A stretch of DNA of 64,000 bases from Pseudaminobacter salicylatoxidans (lineage in GTDB: Bacteria > Pseudomonadota > Alphaproteobacteria > Rhizobiales > Rhizobiaceae). Both the position numbers and the translations under genes were made by a program. The DNA lies in the NCBI RefSeq assembly GCF_003148475.1, contig NZ_QGGG01000013.1:1-64000 (forward strand), written 5' to 3'. Below the pieces are notes generated by a model that was given only the letters and a program-made list of their open reading frames with translations, searched no databases and was not told where the DNA came from. How positions within the stretch are numbered: the stretch's first letter is position 1; each line of letters begins with the position of its first letter. Positions 47,087 through 57,172 of this stretch are shown here, piece after piece.

Positions 47087-48028
47087 ATGCAGCAGGAATT
47101 TCTCATCTCCGCCCGCCCCGACCTCCAGCAGGCGCGTGAAAGCTGGCTGAAGGCGCTGGCCGGCGAGCGGCGTCTGTCGGCCCTGACCGTGGAGGCCTAT
47201 GAACGCGACACGCGCCAGTTCCTCCAGTTCCTCACCGGCCATTGCGGCGGCGCGCCGGGCATCGCCGATATCAGCGAACTGCGCCCGGCCGATCTGCGCG
47301 CCTTCCTCGCCGCGCGGCGCGGCGATGGGGCCGGTGCGCGCACGCTGGGGCGCGGCCTTGCGGGCGTCCGCTCCTTCCTGCGCTTTCTGGAACGCCGCGG
47401 TCTTGCCAATGCCGCCGGTGCTGCGGCGCTGCGCGCCCCGCGCCAGCCCAAATCGTTACCCAAGCCGCTCACCGCGGCGGACGCCAAACGCGTCGTCTCG
47501 GCGCAGGAGCAGCTTGCCGAAGAACCATGGATCGCGGCGCGCAACGCCGCCGTGCTGACGCTGCTTTACGGCTGTGGCCTGCGCATTTCCGAAGCGCTGG
47601 GGCTCTCCGGAGGCGAACTCACAAGCGCCGAAGAAACAGCGTTGCGCATCACCGGCAAGGGCGGCAAGACGCGGCTGGTGCCGGTGCTGCCGGTGGCGCT
47701 GTCGGCGGTTGCCGAATATCGCAAGCTTTGCCCTTATCATCTCGCGGCCGAAACACCGTTGTTTCGCGGCGCGCGCGGCGGGCCGCTCAATCCGGCGATC
47801 ATCCAGCGCGAGATGCAGAAGCTACGTTCCGCGCTTGGGCTTGCCGACACGGCGACGCCGCATGCGCTGCGCCATTCCTTCGCCACCCATCTGCTCGGGC
47901 GCGGCGGCGATCTGCGCACCATTCAGGAACTGCTCGGCCATGCCAGCCTCTCGACCACGCAGGTCTATACAGGGGTCGATACGGCACGGCTGCTCGACAT
48001 CTATGAGGCGGCGCATCCGCGCGCATGA
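47087..48028 (+). CDS. xerC: tyrosine recombinase XerC
   Basis: 313 residues from the ATG giving MQQEFLISARPDLQQ. The frame stays open upstream, but that part overlaps the rimM promoter region. SAM-like N-terminal domain, then the catalytic domain with Arg in LLYGCGLRISEALGL, Lys in ITGKGGKTRLVPVLP, HALRHSFATHLL, LGHASLSTTQVYTGV and the nucleophilic Tyr in it. XerC resolves chromosome dimers at dif with XerD. No dif-like site was recognised here. The 3' end touches the next gene. Confidence 0.93.
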   Translation: MQQEFLISARPDLQQARESWLKALAGERRLSALTVEAYERDTRQFLQFLTGHCGGAPGIADISELRPADLRAFLAARRGDGAGARTLGRGLAGVRSFLRFLERRGLANAAGAAALRAPRQPKSLPKPLTAADAKRVVSAQEQLAEEPWIAARNAAVLTLLYGCGLRISEALGLSGGELTSAEETALRITGKGGKTRLVPVLPVALSAVAEYRKLCPYHLAAETPLFRGARGGPLNPAIIQREMQKLRSALGLADTATPHALRHSFATHLLGRGGDLRTIQELLGHASLSTTQVYTGVDTARLLDIYEAAHPRA

Positions 48029-48105
48029 CACGCCGGCCGCCCGCGTCGAAAATTCGCCACGTCCGGTTAACGGTTTTGCCGCTTTTTGCGCTTAACGCTG
48101 GTGGC

Positions 48106-49173
48106 ATGAAACGCGCTCTCGCAATCGCCGACCGCACCGCGCTCGCGACACTCGTCCTGATCGTCGGGCTCAATGTCCTGTTTTTCATCTCCTTCGTCGT
48201 CACCATGATGCTGGCCATGGGCAAGGCCCATGCCGAGGCGCCTGCCTGCAAGGGCATCGATATGCTGGCGTCGCTCGAAAAAAGCGACCCGGCGCTGGCG
48301 GCCTCGATCAGGGACGAGGCGGACAAGACGCCGAACGGCAAGGGCCTTCTGTGGAAGATCGAGAAGGCCGGCGAAAAGCCGTCCTATCTGTTCGGCACCA
48401 TGCATATGGCCGATCCGCGCGTGACGACCATGCCCGCCCCGGCACAACAGGCCTACGAGGCGGCTGACATGGTGGTGATCGAGACCACCGAAATCCTCGA
48501 CCAGTCCAAAATGATGGCCGCCATCATGAAGGAGCCTGATCTCACCATGTTCACCGACGGCACGACGCTTACGTCGCTCCTGCCGCCGCAGGATGTGGAG
48601 ATGGTGGAAAAGGCGCTCGATGCGCGCGGTATCCCGGCCGGCAGCGTCGACAAGATGAAGCCGTGGATGCTTTCGGCGATGGTCGCCCTGCCCGCCTGCG
48701 AACTCGCGCGCAAGGCTGACGGCGCGCCGGTGCTGGACGTCAAGCTGGCCAGGGACGCCGAGGCCGCCGGCAAGGAGATCGACGGGCTGGAGACGGTTGC
48801 CGACCAGTTGCGCGCCATGGCGTCGCTGCCGATGGAATTCCACATCAAGGGGCTCGTCGACACGCTGAAGCTCGGCGAGCGCATCGATGATGTGAACGAA
48901 ACCATGATCGTGCTCTACCAGCACGGCGACACCGGCATGTTCTGGCCGTTGTTTCGCGCCGTGCTTCCCGATGAAGCGGGCACAGACGACGGCTTCGCCG
49001 CCTTCGACGAGACGATGGTGACGGCGCGCAACCGCACCATGGCCGAGCGGGCCGAGCCGATCCTGAAACGGGGCAACGCCTTCATCGCGGTCGGCGCCAT
49101 GCACCTGCCGGGCGCCGACGGGTTGATCGAACTGCTACGCGCACGCGGCTACACGCTCACCGCAGCGGGCTGA
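48106..49173 (+). CDS. TraB/GumN family protein
   Basis: 355 residues from the ATG giving MKRALAIADRTAL. An earlier ATG overlapping the xerC stop by 4 bases would add 27 residues without family sequence. A hydrophobic segment (ATLVLIVGLNVLFFISFVVTMMLAMG, about residues 14-40) is a membrane anchor or signal. The TraB/GumN (PF01963) hallmarks are YLFGTMHMADPRV near residue 100 and GNAFIAVGAMHLPGADGLIELLRARGY at the end. The two GxxH motifs are thought to be metal-binding. Function in bacteria is not settled. Confidence 0.9.
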   Translation: MKRALAIADRTALATLVLIVGLNVLFFISFVVTMMLAMGKAHAEAPACKGIDMLASLEKSDPALAASIRDEADKTPNGKGLLWKIEKAGEKPSYLFGTMHMADPRVTTMPAPAQQAYEAADMVVIETTEILDQSKMMAAIMKEPDLTMFTDGTTLTSLLPPQDVEMVEKALDARGIPAGSVDKMKPWMLSAMVALPACELARKADGAPVLDVKLARDAEAAGKEIDGLETVADQLRAMASLPMEFHIKGLVDTLKLGERIDDVNETMIVLYQHGDTGMFWPLFRAVLPDEAGTDDGFAAFDETMVTARNRTMAERAEPILKRGNAFIAVGAMHLPGADGLIELLRARGYTLTAAG

Positions 49174-49261
49174 ACATGCTCTTGGCGGGTCGATCACGAT
49201 CCGGTGAAACCAAATATCGTCTTGGCCGTTATAGGCGCATGCAACCGACGGAGACTTGATC

Positions 49262-49759
49262 ATGGCCAAGCCCGAACGCATGCCCGATCCGCAGGCGAAC
49301 GATCCGGCAAAGACGCCTCCCCCGATCGACCCGAAGCTGGGCCAGGCCGAGCCGCGCAATCCGGCCTCCAACCCCGCCACGCAGCAATCCGTCAGCGGCG
49401 GCAGCATGTTGCTGATCGCGGCCATCGTGGTCGTTCTTGCGGTGATCGCCTATTTCATCTTCTTCCCCGGCGTGGCCAATACGCCGGTAGAGCCCGAGGG
49501 CCAGACGACGACCGAGCCGGCAGCGCCGGCGACACCTGCGCCGGAAACGACCGCACCCACTGCTCCGGCAGCACCCGCCACGCCGGAACCGCAATCGACC
49601 ACGCCAACGCAACCGGCACCTGCACAGCCTGCGCCGACTGCCCCGGCGCCCGCACCGGAATCGACGACGCCCACCCCACCGGCAACAACGCCGGAACCGC
49701 AGTCGAACGCGCCAGCCCAACCCGCACCTGCACCGACACAGCCGGCGCCTGCACAATAG
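49262..49759 (+). CDS. membrane-anchored Pro/Ala/Thr-rich protein
   Basis: 165 residues from the ATG behind GGAGACTTG. A polar Pro-rich N terminus (about 45 residues) precedes one transmembrane segment (MLLIAAIVVVLAVIAYFIFF, residues about 48-68). An approximately 95-residue low-complexity tail made of Thr, Pro, Ala, Gln and Glu follows. Short imperfect repeats such as TPEPQS and QPAPA recur. Probably a single-pass envelope protein with an extended periplasmic linker; no functional domain is visible. Confidence 0.75.
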   Translation: MAKPERMPDPQANDPAKTPPPIDPKLGQAEPRNPASNPATQQSVSGGSMLLIAAIVVVLAVIAYFIFFPGVANTPVEPEGQTTTEPAAPATPAPETTAPTAPAAPATPEPQSTTPTQPAPAQPAPTAPAPAPESTTPTPPATTPEPQSNAPAQPAPAPTQPAPAQ

Positions 49760-49777
49760 CGCTCAGGCAGCGGACGC

Positions 49778-49805
49778 AAAAAAGGCCCGCCAGATGGCGG
49801 GCCTT
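49778..49805 (-). terminator. rho-independent terminator of the OsmC gene
   Basis: An 11-bp arm pair AAGGCCCGCCA / TGGCGGGCCTT with a very small loop. It is followed by T residues on the OsmC strand and lies 24 bases past the osmC stop, between convergent genes. Confidence 0.85.
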
Positions 49806-49828
49806 GGCATATTCGAAATAGCGCCGGC

Positions 49829-50266
49829 TCAGCCGAGCTTTGCGTCCAGCGATACCTTGATGGCGCCGAGCGCCCTGGAGACCGGGCAGCCGGCCTTAGC
49901 CTGCTCGGCAAGCTCCTTGAACTTCGCGGCATCGATGCCCGGCACGGTGCCGACCAGCGTCAAGGCGCTTTCGGTGATCTCGAAGCCGCCGCCCGCCGCC
50001 GGTCCATAGGTCACCACCGCTTTGGCGTCGAGCTTTTCGGCGGGCGTGCCGTTCTCGGCGAGGAAGTGCGAAAGCTGCATGGCAAAGCACCCGGCATGGG
50101 CGGCCGCGATCAGTTCCTCGGGATTGGTGCCGGATTTCCCGCTTTCGTCCTGGAAGCGACCCTTGAACGAATAGGGCGTGGACGCAAGCGTGCCGCTTTG
50201 CGTGTCGAGCGTGCCGTTCCCTTCGGTCAGGCTTCCCTTCCAGACGGCGGTTGCTTGGCGATGCAT
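49829..50266 (-). CDS. OsmC family peroxidase
   Basis: 145 residues from the ATG behind AGGAGGAAGAG. Both catalytic cysteines of the family are present in GCFAMQLSHFL and AGCPVSRAL, with the HAG motif before the first. OsmC/Ohr proteins reduce organic hydroperoxides. The sequence MHRQATAVWKGSLTEGNGTL and its length fit the OsmC branch rather than Ohr. No OhrR gene adjoins. Confidence 0.94.
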   Translation of the reverse strand: MHRQATAVWKGSLTEGNGTLDTQSGTLASTPYSFKGRFQDESGKSGTNPEELIAAAHAGCFAMQLSHFLAENGTPAEKLDAKAVVTYGPAAGGGFEITESALTLVGTVPGIDAAKFKELAEQAKAGCPVSRALGAIKVSLDAKLG

Positions 50267-50444
50267 GTTTCTCTTCCTCCTGATTTTTCCATCGCCGGCA
50301 ATGCGGCGACCCGTGCGAATATAGAGCCTTGCCTGCCGGTGGCCATCAGGATTTTCCCTCGGGCGCGCCAGACTGGCCCTTTGCCGCTCCGATCTTGCGT
50401 TTCGCGCACGATCTTCCCACATAATGGCGGACAGGAGAGCTTGA

Positions 50445-50795
50445 ATGACCAAAACCGGTTTCGACACCGGCACGATTGCCGGCGACGAGAAGAAGGTGCG
50501 TGAGAAATTCTGGCGCACGGCAAAAAAGGCAGCCCGCCACATCCCCTTCATGGACGAAGTGGTGGCAGGCTATTATTGCGCGCTCGACAGGCAGACCCCG
50601 CTGAAAGCGAAGGGCATATTGCTTGCGGCACTGGCCTATTTCGTGCTGCCCTTCGATGCGGTTCCCGACGTTCTGGCCGGCATCGGCTTCACCGACGACA
50701 TCGCCGTGCTGACGGCTGCGATCGCTGCGGTCAGCGCCCACATGACCCCCGCCCACCGGCTGGCGGCGCGGGAAGCACTTGCCCGCCAGGACTGA
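50445..50795 (+). CDS. YkvA family (DUF1232) protein
   Basis: 116 residues. The DUF1232 core has KGILLAALAYFVLPFDAVPDVLAGIGFTDDIAVLTAAIAAV (about residues 62-101), a conserved hydrophobic pair of segments with the PxDxxPD signature. The N terminus is charged. Function unknown; probably membrane-associated. Confidence 0.9.
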   Translation: MTKTGFDTGTIAGDEKKVREKFWRTAKKAARHIPFMDEVVAGYYCALDRQTPLKAKGILLAALAYFVLPFDAVPDVLAGIGFTDDIAVLTAAIAAVSAHMTPAHRLAAREALARQD

Positions 50796-51102
50796 GCTTT
50801 TTCGTACAAGCCGCCCCCGCAACTTCGCATGCCGGGGCGGCATTTCCTGTTGACGCAAACATTGCAGGCTGAAACGCAGAGTCAAATTCTTGCCGCTTTC
50901 GTGGCTTTCAACCGCTGTCAGGGACGGTGTCGACCGCTTTTTGCGGCGTGTGCAAAGGGCGTCGATGCCATGGCGGAAATGACTTTTTAAGACGTATTCA
51001 CGCTTTGGTAACCCAGATTAAATCAAAATGAACCCAGCCGGGCAGGGCGAATCCTGACTGCCCGCCTCCCACACCATGCAAAGAACAGGGAATTCAAAAA
51101 CA
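50796..51102. other. intergenic region before the IalB-family gene
   Basis: About 300 bases without a supported gene. The last 100 bases are AT-rich and probably hold the promoter of the secreted protein downstream, but no convincing -35/-10 pair stands out. Confidence 0.45.
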
Positions 51103-51606
51103 ATGCGCCCATTCATTGCTCTCGCTACGAGCCTGTTTCTGGTTGCCAGCGCCGCCCCCTCGCTTGCCCAGTCGGCCACCAAGATTGGCCAGCACAATGC
51201 ATGGGGCACCTACAGCTATCAGGCCAATACCGGTAAGGTCTGCTACGTCCTGACGGTTCCCACCGACAAGCAGCCGACCAATCTCGACCATGGCGACATC
51301 TTCTTCTTCGTCAGCCAGCGGCCCGGCCAGTCGGTTTCCTACGAGCCGCAGTTCATCGCCTCCTACGACTTCCAGGCCAATTCCAAGGTCACGGTCACGG
51401 TGGGCAACAAGAACTTCACCATGTTCACGCGCGGCAAGTCGGCCTGGGTGGAAAACGCCGCCGAGGAGCCGTTGCTGATCGCCGCCATGAAGGGCGGCGC
51501 GGACATGAAGGTCGCGGCCAAGTCCGGACGCGGCAACCCCACCGAATACACGTTCTCGCTGAAGGGCATTTCGGCGGCACTGCAGTCGATCTCGGCCTGC
51601 AAGTAA
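51103..51606 (+). CDS. invasion-associated locus B (IalB) family protein
   Basis: 167 residues from the ATG giving MRPFIALATSLFLVASAAPSLAQ, a clear signal peptide (cleavage near residue 22); an ATG nine codons upstream is possible. The mature part fits the IalB family (PF06776): GTYSYQANTGKVCYVLTVP, then FFVSQRPGQS, a long beta-rich middle and a final FSLKGISAALQSISACK. IalB was named for erythrocyte invasion in Bartonella, but homologues occur in non-pathogenic Hyphomicrobiales and their role is unclear. Confidence 0.9.
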   Translation: MRPFIALATSLFLVASAAPSLAQSATKIGQHNAWGTYSYQANTGKVCYVLTVPTDKQPTNLDHGDIFFFVSQRPGQSVSYEPQFIASYDFQANSKVTVTVGNKNFTMFTRGKSAWVENAAEEPLLIAAMKGGADMKVAAKSGRGNPTEYTFSLKGISAALQSISACK

Positions 51607-51627
51607 GACGCTTTTCCCTGTTTCTTC

Positions 51628-51657
51628 GAGGCCGGATCCTGCGATCCGGCCTTTTTT
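51628..51657 (+). terminator. rho-independent terminator of the IalB-family gene
   Basis: A perfect 9-bp stem GGCCGGATC / GATCCGGCC with a 4-base loop and six T. Confidence 0.92.
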
Positions 51658-51668
51658 AGTTTCCTGCG

Positions 51669-53081
51669 TCAGTTCGGCGCGCGGGACGCATCCTGCGCAT
51701 GCTGCGTGGCCGCCGCTTCGGCGCGGCGCCGTCTCAGCGCATCGGCCGCGAAGACGCGCGACAGCGCGTGATAAAGCGGCTCGCGCGAGATGATGCGCGC
51801 CGTGCCGTAGCCGAGCATCGAGGCGAACATCAGCGCAATGACATTGTCATGGTTGCCGGTCATCTCCAGGATGATGACGAAGGCGGTCATCGGCGCCTGC
51901 ACGACGCCGGCGAAATAACCGGCCATGCCAAGCACGGCCGCAAGGCCGATATTGGAGCCGAACAGCAGGCCGAGCGAGCTGCCGAGCCCCGCGCCCACCG
52001 CCAGCGAGGGCGCGAAGATGCCGCCGGGAATGCCGGAGATCATCGACAGCAGGCCGGCGGCGAGTTTTTCCACGAAGAACAGCCAGGGCAGCGGCGCGCC
52101 TTCGATCGCGCCGCACGCCTGCTCATAGCCGGTGCCGAAGGTGAGCCCGCCCGACAGGAGGCCGATGACGGCCACGCCGAGGCCGCAGCCGCCGGCAAGC
52201 AGCAGGGTGCGCTTCAGCGGCGAAGGCGTCAGCCAGCGGCGGACGCGCCGCGAGGCTTTCAGCGCGAGCGTGCTGAAGCTGGCGCCGAGCGCGCCGCCGA
52301 GGACGCCGCAGACGATGACCAGCGGCCAGTCGCCGGGAAAGGCGGCGGTGACGTCGGTGACGCCGAAATAGGTGTAGTTGCCGACGAGGCCGAGGGAGGC
52401 CAGGCCCGCCAGGATGACGGCCGAAAGCACCAGCCCGTTTGTGCGCGCCTGATAGGAACGGCCCATCTCCTCGATGGCAAAGACGATGCCCGCGAGCGGC
52501 GTGTTGAAGGCGGCCGCGATGCCTGCCGCCGAACCGGCGAGGATGAGCCCGCGCGCCTGCGCCATGCCGCCCCAGCGCGCCGCCTGCAGCATGATCGACG
52601 CGCCGACCTGCACGGTCGGGCCTTCGCGGCCGATGGAAGCGCCGCAGAACAGGCCGACCACGGTGAGCAGGATCTTGCCCGCCGCCAGCCGCAGCGACAA
52701 CAGGCGGCTGCGTTCCGCATCCTCCCGCAAGTGCCGCGCGGCGATTGCCTGCGGTATGCCGCTGCCCTGCGAGCCCGGAAACAGGACGAAGGCCGCCCAC
52801 GCGCAGGCGACAAAGCCCGCCGGCGTGACGACAAGCGGCAGCCAGGCGTTCCAGCCTTCGCCTGCGGTCGTCAGCTTGAACAGGTGCTGTGCGGCGTCGG
52901 CCAGCTTGGCGAAGAGCACGCTGATGAGGCCGATGGCAAGCGCGCCGGCCCAGAATACCAGTCGCGGCTGCCAGACGCGCCGCGATGTGAGGATGGCCCG
53001 CGAGCGCCGGAGCATCGGAATTCGTTTCGCGCTTCGGGCCAATGCGGACGTCCTTTTGCTGCGATCCTGCCTGCCGGGCAT
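51669..53081 (-). CDS. ClC-type chloride channel or H+/Cl- antiporter
   Basis: 470 residues from the ATG giving [12 protein letters not shown]; a start at 53015 is also possible. About ten to twelve membrane helices. ClC motifs: [15 protein letters not shown] (selectivity filter GSGIP), [29 protein letters not shown] and [16 protein letters not shown]. ClC proteins move chloride or exchange it for protons. The cytoplasmic CBS domains are absent, as in the short bacterial branch. Divergent from rlmN. Confidence 0.92.
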   Translation of the reverse strand: MPGRQDRSKRTSALARSAKRIPMLRRSRAILTSRRVWQPRLVFWAGALAIGLISVLFAKLADAAQHLFKLTTAGEGWNAWLPLVVTPAGFVACAWAAFVLFPGSQGSGIPQAIAARHLREDAERSRLLSLRLAAGKILLTVVGLFCGASIGREGPTVQVGASIMLQAARWGGMAQARGLILAGSAAGIAAAFNTPLAGIVFAIEEMGRSYQARTNGLVLSAVILAGLASLGLVGNYTYFGVTDVTAAFPGDWPLVIVCGVLGGALGASFSTLALKASRRVRRWLTPSPLKRTLLLAGGCGLGVAVIGLLSGGLTFGTGYEQACGAIEGAPLPWLFFVEKLAAGLLSMISGIPGGIFAPSLAVGAGLGSSLGLLFGSNIGLAAVLGMAGYFAGVVQAPMTAFVIILEMTGNHDNVIALMFASMLGYGTARIISREPLYHALSRVFAADALRRRRAEAAATQHAQDASRAPN

Positions 53082-53257
53082 CAACAGGACGCGTTCCGTG
53101 CCTGTCAACCTTTGCCGATAAGGTGCTGGATGGTTGCGCACTTGGCATTGCTTTGCGACAACACCATCTCTGGGACCGTGACGCGGACGCCAAGTCGTGC
53201 TATGTGCGCGCTTTCGGTCCGCCAGAGGCGGCAACACAACCCCAGAAATTCCGTATC

Positions 53258-54490
53258 ATGGCTTTTTCGCTCGATCTCACTGCTGACAGCACCCGCAACG
53301 CGTTGCGCCCCGGCATGGCGCAGGAAAAGGCTTCGCTGATCGGCCTGACGCGCGCCGAGATGGCGAAAGCACTCGTCAATGCCGGCATCGTGCCCGAGCG
53401 CCAGGCCAAGATGCGCGTGCAGCAGCTCTGGCACTGGCTCTATGTGCGCGGCGTCTCCGACTTCGCGCATATGTTCAACATATCGAAGGATCTGCGCGCG
53501 GCGCTCGCCGAGCATTTTTCCATCGGCCGCCCCGAAATCGTCGAGGAGCAGATTTCCAACGACGGCACGCGCAAATGGCTGTTCCGCTTTCCGCCGCGCG
53601 GAGCGGGCCGTCCGGTCGAGATCGAAACCGTCTACATCCCCGAAGAAGGGCGCGGCACGCTGTGCATCTCCAGCCAGGTGGGCTGCACCCTGACCTGCTC
53701 GTTTTGCCACACCGGCACGCAGAAGCTGGTGCGCAACCTCACCGCCGAGGAAATCCTCGCCCAGCTTCTGTCGGCCCGCGACCGGCTGGGCGACTTCCCC
53801 GACCGCGACACGCCGGCCGGCGCCATCGTGCCGAGCGAGGGGCGCAAGGTGTCCAACATCGTCATGATGGGCATGGGCGAGCCGCTCTACAATTTCGAGG
53901 CGGTGAAGAAGGCGCTGCTGATCGCCTCCGACGGCGACGGGCTGGCGCTGTCGAAGCGCCGCATCACGCTCTCCACCTCCGGCGTCGTGCCCGAAATCTA
54001 CCGCACCGGCGAGGAGATCGGCGTCATGCTGGCGATCTCGCTGCACGCCACCAATGACGATTTGCGCGACCTCCTGGTGCCGATCAACAAGAAGTTCTCG
54101 CTCAAGGAACTGATGAAGGCCTGCCGGGAATATCCGGGCCTGTCCAATGCGCGGCGCATCACCTTCGAATATGTGATGCTGAAGGAGGTCAATGACAGCC
54201 TCGACGACGCCAAGGCGCTGGTGAAGCTGCTGAAGGGCATTCCGGCCAAGATCAACCTGATCCCGTTCAACCCGTGGCCGGGCTCGAACTACCAGTGCTC
54301 GGATTGGGAGCAGATCGAGAAGTTTGCCGACTATATCAACGCGGCCGGCTATGCCTCGCCGATCCGCACGCCGCGCGGCCGCGACATCCTGGCCGCCTGC
54401 GGCCAGCTCAAGTCGGAATCGGAGCGGCTGAAGAAGTCCGAGCGCCTGGCGCTGGAAGCCATGATGATCGCGGGGCACGGCGAAGCGTGA
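53258..54490 (+). CDS. rlmN: dual-specificity RNA methyltransferase RlmN
   Basis: 410 residues from the ATG giving [13 protein letters not shown] radical-SAM enzyme that methylates C2 of A2503 in 23S rRNA and A37 of some tRNAs. The cluster motif [11 protein letters not shown] (CX3CX2C, about residue 145), the [12 protein letters not shown] loop, [19 protein letters not shown] and the C-terminal Cys in [10 protein letters not shown] are present. The stop overlaps the GTG start of the next gene by 4 bases. Confidence 0.97.
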   Translation: MAFSLDLTADSTRNALRPGMAQEKASLIGLTRAEMAKALVNAGIVPERQAKMRVQQLWHWLYVRGVSDFAHMFNISKDLRAALAEHFSIGRPEIVEEQISNDGTRKWLFRFPPRGAGRPVEIETVYIPEEGRGTLCISSQVGCTLTCSFCHTGTQKLVRNLTAEEILAQLLSARDRLGDFPDRDTPAGAIVPSEGRKVSNIVMMGMGEPLYNFEAVKKALLIASDGDGLALSKRRITLSTSGVVPEIYRTGEEIGVMLAISLHATNDDLRDLLVPINKKFSLKELMKACREYPGLSNARRITFEYVMLKEVNDSLDDAKALVKLLKGIPAKINLIPFNPWPGSNYQCSDWEQIEKFADYINAAGYASPIRTPRGRDILAACGQLKSESERLKKSERLALEAMMIAGHGEA

Positions 54491-54984
54491 CCGGCGTGCT
54501 GGCCATCGTCTTGCGGCTGGCGGTCATTCTTCTGGGCTATATCGGCGCGTCGCTTGCCGCGAGCGCCTTCGTGAACATCCTGATGTTCGGGCCCCTCGGG
54601 ATGGGGCCGGATGGCTCGATCGCCCCGGCGTTCATATTCACCATCCCGTTCACGGCGCTGTTCGTCGCCTATTTTGCTTTCCTGCCGGCGTTGCTCGCGG
54701 TGCTAGCCACGGAATTTCTCGGCAAGCGCGACTGGCTGACCCATGCGCTCGGCGGCGGGGCCGTGGCGCTGGCCGCCATCGGTCTCATGTTTGCCGGCAT
54801 GAATGCCACGCAGGACTTTGGCGACGAAGGCTTCGACCTTCCCCGGCTGGACCAACCGCAAATGGCGTTGCTGTTCGTCGGCGCCGGGCTTGTCGGCGGC
54901 ATTGCCTACTGGCTGATCGCCGGCCGCTCGGCGGGTAGCTGGCGACAGGATACGCGTCTGCCGCCTAGCGCGCCTGCGCCGTGA
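54487..54984 (+). CDS. small multi-pass membrane protein of unknown function
   Basis: 165 residues from a GTG overlapping the rlmN stop (GTGA). Four hydrophobic segments (about residues 4-26, 37-66, 78-100 and 120-142). No family recognised. Translational coupling with rlmN is likely. Its 3' end overlaps the convergent LysE gene by 20 bases. Confidence 0.78.
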   Translation: MTGVLAIVLRLAVILLGYIGASLAASAFVNILMFGPLGMGPDGSIAPAFIFTIPFTALFVAYFAFLPALLAVLATEFLGKRDWLTHALGGGAVALAAIGLMFAGMNATQDFGDEGFDLPRLDQPQMALLFVGAGLVGGIAYWLIAGRSAGSWRQDTRLPPSAPAP

Positions 54985-55609
54985 TGATCTTCAGCGCGAA
55001 GGCCGAAAACACGCCTGCGAACAGATAGTCCACCACACGCGTGACGCGCGGGCTTTTGCGCAAGAGCCCGGAGAACCTGTCGGCCGCGATCACCATCGTC
55101 GCCGTCAGCGGCAGCGACAGAGGGATGAACAGCAGCCCGAGGAAGAACAGTTTCTGTGGCGCATACGGGTCGTGCGCCGAGACGAATTGCGGCAGGAAGG
55201 TCATGAAGAACAGGATGATCTTCGGGTTGAGCAGGTTGATGCCCAAACCCGTCAGCCAGTTCTGGAACAGGCTGTGCGCGCCCGACCCCTTCATCTTTTC
55301 CGGCGCGAAGGCGGAACCGTTCCTGACGGCCTGCCAGGCAAGCCAGAGCAGATAGCCGGCGCCACCTGCTTTCAGCACCATGAAGGCCTGTGGCGACGCC
55401 ACGATCAGCGCGGACAGGCCGACCGCCACCAGAACGGTATGGATGACGATGCCGGTGAAGGCGCCGGACATGCAGGCAAAGCCCGCTCCCCGCCCTTCAG
55501 ACAGCGCGCGGCCGACGAACAGCGTCATGTCCGGGCCCGGCGTGATGGCGATGATGAAGGTGGCAGCTGCGAATTGCAGTATGATGGCGATTTCGGGAAC
55601 GAAGGACAT
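54965..55609 (-). CDS. LysE family translocator
   Basis: 214 residues from the ATG giving MSFVPEIAIILQF; an ATG five codons upstream is equally possible. Six membrane segments in the LysE/RhtB pattern: AAATFIIAITPGPDMTLFVGRALSEGRGAGF, then KAGGAGYLLWLAWQAV and NWLTGLGINLLNPKIILFFMTFLPQF. The LNPKI motif is diagnostic. It exports an amino acid or a related metabolite; the substrate is not determined. Divergent from argG. Confidence 0.93.
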   Translation of the reverse strand: MSFVPEIAIILQFAAATFIIAITPGPDMTLFVGRALSEGRGAGFACMSGAFTGIVIHTVLVAVGLSALIVASPQAFMVLKAGGAGYLLWLAWQAVRNGSAFAPEKMKGSGAHSLFQNWLTGLGINLLNPKIILFFMTFLPQFVSAHDPYAPQKLFFLGLLFIPLSLPLTATMVIAADRFSGLLRKSPRVTRVVDYLFAGVFSAFALKIITAQAR

Positions 55610-55778
55610 GTGTGGGAGGCTCATTGTAGCGTGAGCGGCAGCATAATCGAAACCGCCATGCCATGCCACGCACAAAACGCCGGCAGGACAAGCCTTGCCC
55701 GCCTCGCCGTTCCTGTTAAAAGTGCCGCCGGAAGCGGTGCCGCGAGGGCGGCGCGCGGCAACAGGAACCGGATCGACT

Positions 55779-56999
55779 ATGTCCAAGTGGAAAGACGTGA
55801 AAAAGGTCGTGCTCGCCTATTCCGGCGGCCTCGACACCTCCATCATCCTGAAATGGCTACAGACGGAACTGGGCGCGGAAGTCGTGACCTTCACCGCCGA
55901 TCTCGGCCAGGGCGAGGAACTTGAGCCGGCGCGCAAGAAGGCCGAGATGCTCGGCATCAAGGAAATCTTCGTCGAAGACGTGCGCGAGGAATTCGTGCGC
56001 GATTTCGTCTTCCCGATGTTCCGCGCCAATGCCGTCTATGAAGGCGTCTATCTGCTCGGCACCTCGATCGCCCGCCCCCTGATCTCAAAGCACCTGATCG
56101 AGATCGCCGACAAGACCGGCGCCGACGCCATCGCCCACGGCGCGACCGGCAAGGGCAACGACCAGGTCCGCTTCGAGCTTTCGGCCTATGCGCTGAACCC
56201 CGACATCAAGATCATCGCGCCGTGGCGCGACTGGGCTTTCAAGAGCCGCACGCAACTGCTGGAATTCGCCGAGCAGCACCAGATCCCGGTCGCCAAGGAC
56301 AAGAAGGGCGAAGCCCCGTTCTCCGTCGACGCCAACCTGCTGCACTCCTCCTCCGAGGGCAAGGTGCTGGAAGACCCGGCGCTGGAAGCGCCCGAATATG
56401 TGCATATGCGCACCATTTCGCCGGAAGCCGCGCCCGACAAGGCGACCGTCATCAAGATCGGTTTCGAGAAGGGTGACGCCGTATCCATCAACGGCGTGCG
56501 CATGAGCCCGGCAACGCTGCTCACCAGGCTCAACGAATATGGCCGCGACAACGGCATCGGCCGTCTCGACCTCGTGGAAAACCGTTTCGTCGGCATGAAG
56601 TCACGCGGGGTTTATGAAACGCCGGGCGGCACGATCCTGCTGGCCGCGCATCGCGCCATCGAGAGCATCACGCTCGACCGGGGTGCAGCCCACCTCAAGG
56701 ACGAGCTGATGCCGCGCTATGCCGAACTGATCTACTACGGCTTCTGGTTCTCGCCCGAGCGCGAAATGCTGCAGGCGGCAATCGACCTCAGCCAGAGACA
56801 AGTGGAAGGCGAAGTCACGCTCAAGCTCTACAAGGGCAATGTGATGGTGATCGGCCGCGAGAGCGAAAAGTCGCTTTATTCCGACAAGCTCGTCACCTTC
56901 GAGGACGATCAGGGCGCCTACGACCAGAAGGACGCGGCGGGCTTCATCAAGCTCAACGCGCTGCGCCTGCGCACGCTGGCCGCGCGCGACCGCCGCTGA
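55779..56999 (+). CDS. argG: argininosuccinate synthase
   Basis: 406 residues from the ATG giving [22 protein letters not shown]; in-frame codons upstream are unrelated. ArgG joins citrulline and aspartate using ATP. The PP-loop AYSGGLDTS (about residues 12-20), [23 protein letters not shown], and the C-terminal [25 protein letters not shown] are present. Length is usual for the family. Two hairpins follow the stop. Confidence 0.97.
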   Translation: MSKWKDVKKVVLAYSGGLDTSIILKWLQTELGAEVVTFTADLGQGEELEPARKKAEMLGIKEIFVEDVREEFVRDFVFPMFRANAVYEGVYLLGTSIARPLISKHLIEIADKTGADAIAHGATGKGNDQVRFELSAYALNPDIKIIAPWRDWAFKSRTQLLEFAEQHQIPVAKDKKGEAPFSVDANLLHSSSEGKVLEDPALEAPEYVHMRTISPEAAPDKATVIKIGFEKGDAVSINGVRMSPATLLTRLNEYGRDNGIGRLDLVENRFVGMKSRGVYETPGGTILLAAHRAIESITLDRGAAHLKDELMPRYAELIYYGFWFSPEREMLQAAIDLSQRQVEGEVTLKLYKGNVMVIGRESEKSLYSDKLVTFEDDQGAYDQKDAAGFIKLNALRLRTLAARDRR

Positions 57000-57013
57000 C
57001 ATAGTCTTAGCCG

Positions 57014-57055
57014 CATTTTGCGCGACGCCAGGCGTTACCGCCTGGCTGCAAAATG
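57014..57055 (+). other. nested hairpin in the argG 3' region
   Basis: An outer perfect stem CATTTTGC / GCAAAATG encloses an inner perfect stem GCCAGGCG / CGCCTGGC with a 4-base loop. The double symmetry is stronger than chance would give. It may stabilise or process the argG message, or be half of a repeat element. Confidence 0.55.
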
Positions 57056-57062
57056 TTCCAAC

Positions 57063-57086
57063 CGCCGGCCTTCGGGCCGGCGTTTC
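57063..57086 (+). terminator. hairpin terminator downstream of argG
   Basis: A perfect 8-bp stem CGCCGGCC / GGCCGGCG with TTCG loop (an extra-stable tetraloop), followed by a short T run. Confidence 0.7.
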
Positions 57087-57100
57087 GCTATCTACCTGTT

Positions 57101-57140
57101 GAGCATGATCTTTTCCGAAACCCGGTTTCCACTTTTCGCC
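57101..57140. repeat. truncated GAGCATGATC palindromic repeat
   Basis: GAGCATGATCTTTTCCGAAA, continuing CCCGGTTTCCACTTTTCG, matches the left arm and core of the dispersed palindrome common in rhizobial genomes (consensus recalled as AGCATGATC...GATCATGCT). The right arm is missing. The related copy is at 43020. Confidence 0.75.
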
Positions 57141-57172
57141 GGCGCGGCCTTCGGTTCGGGATGATGCCTCCC

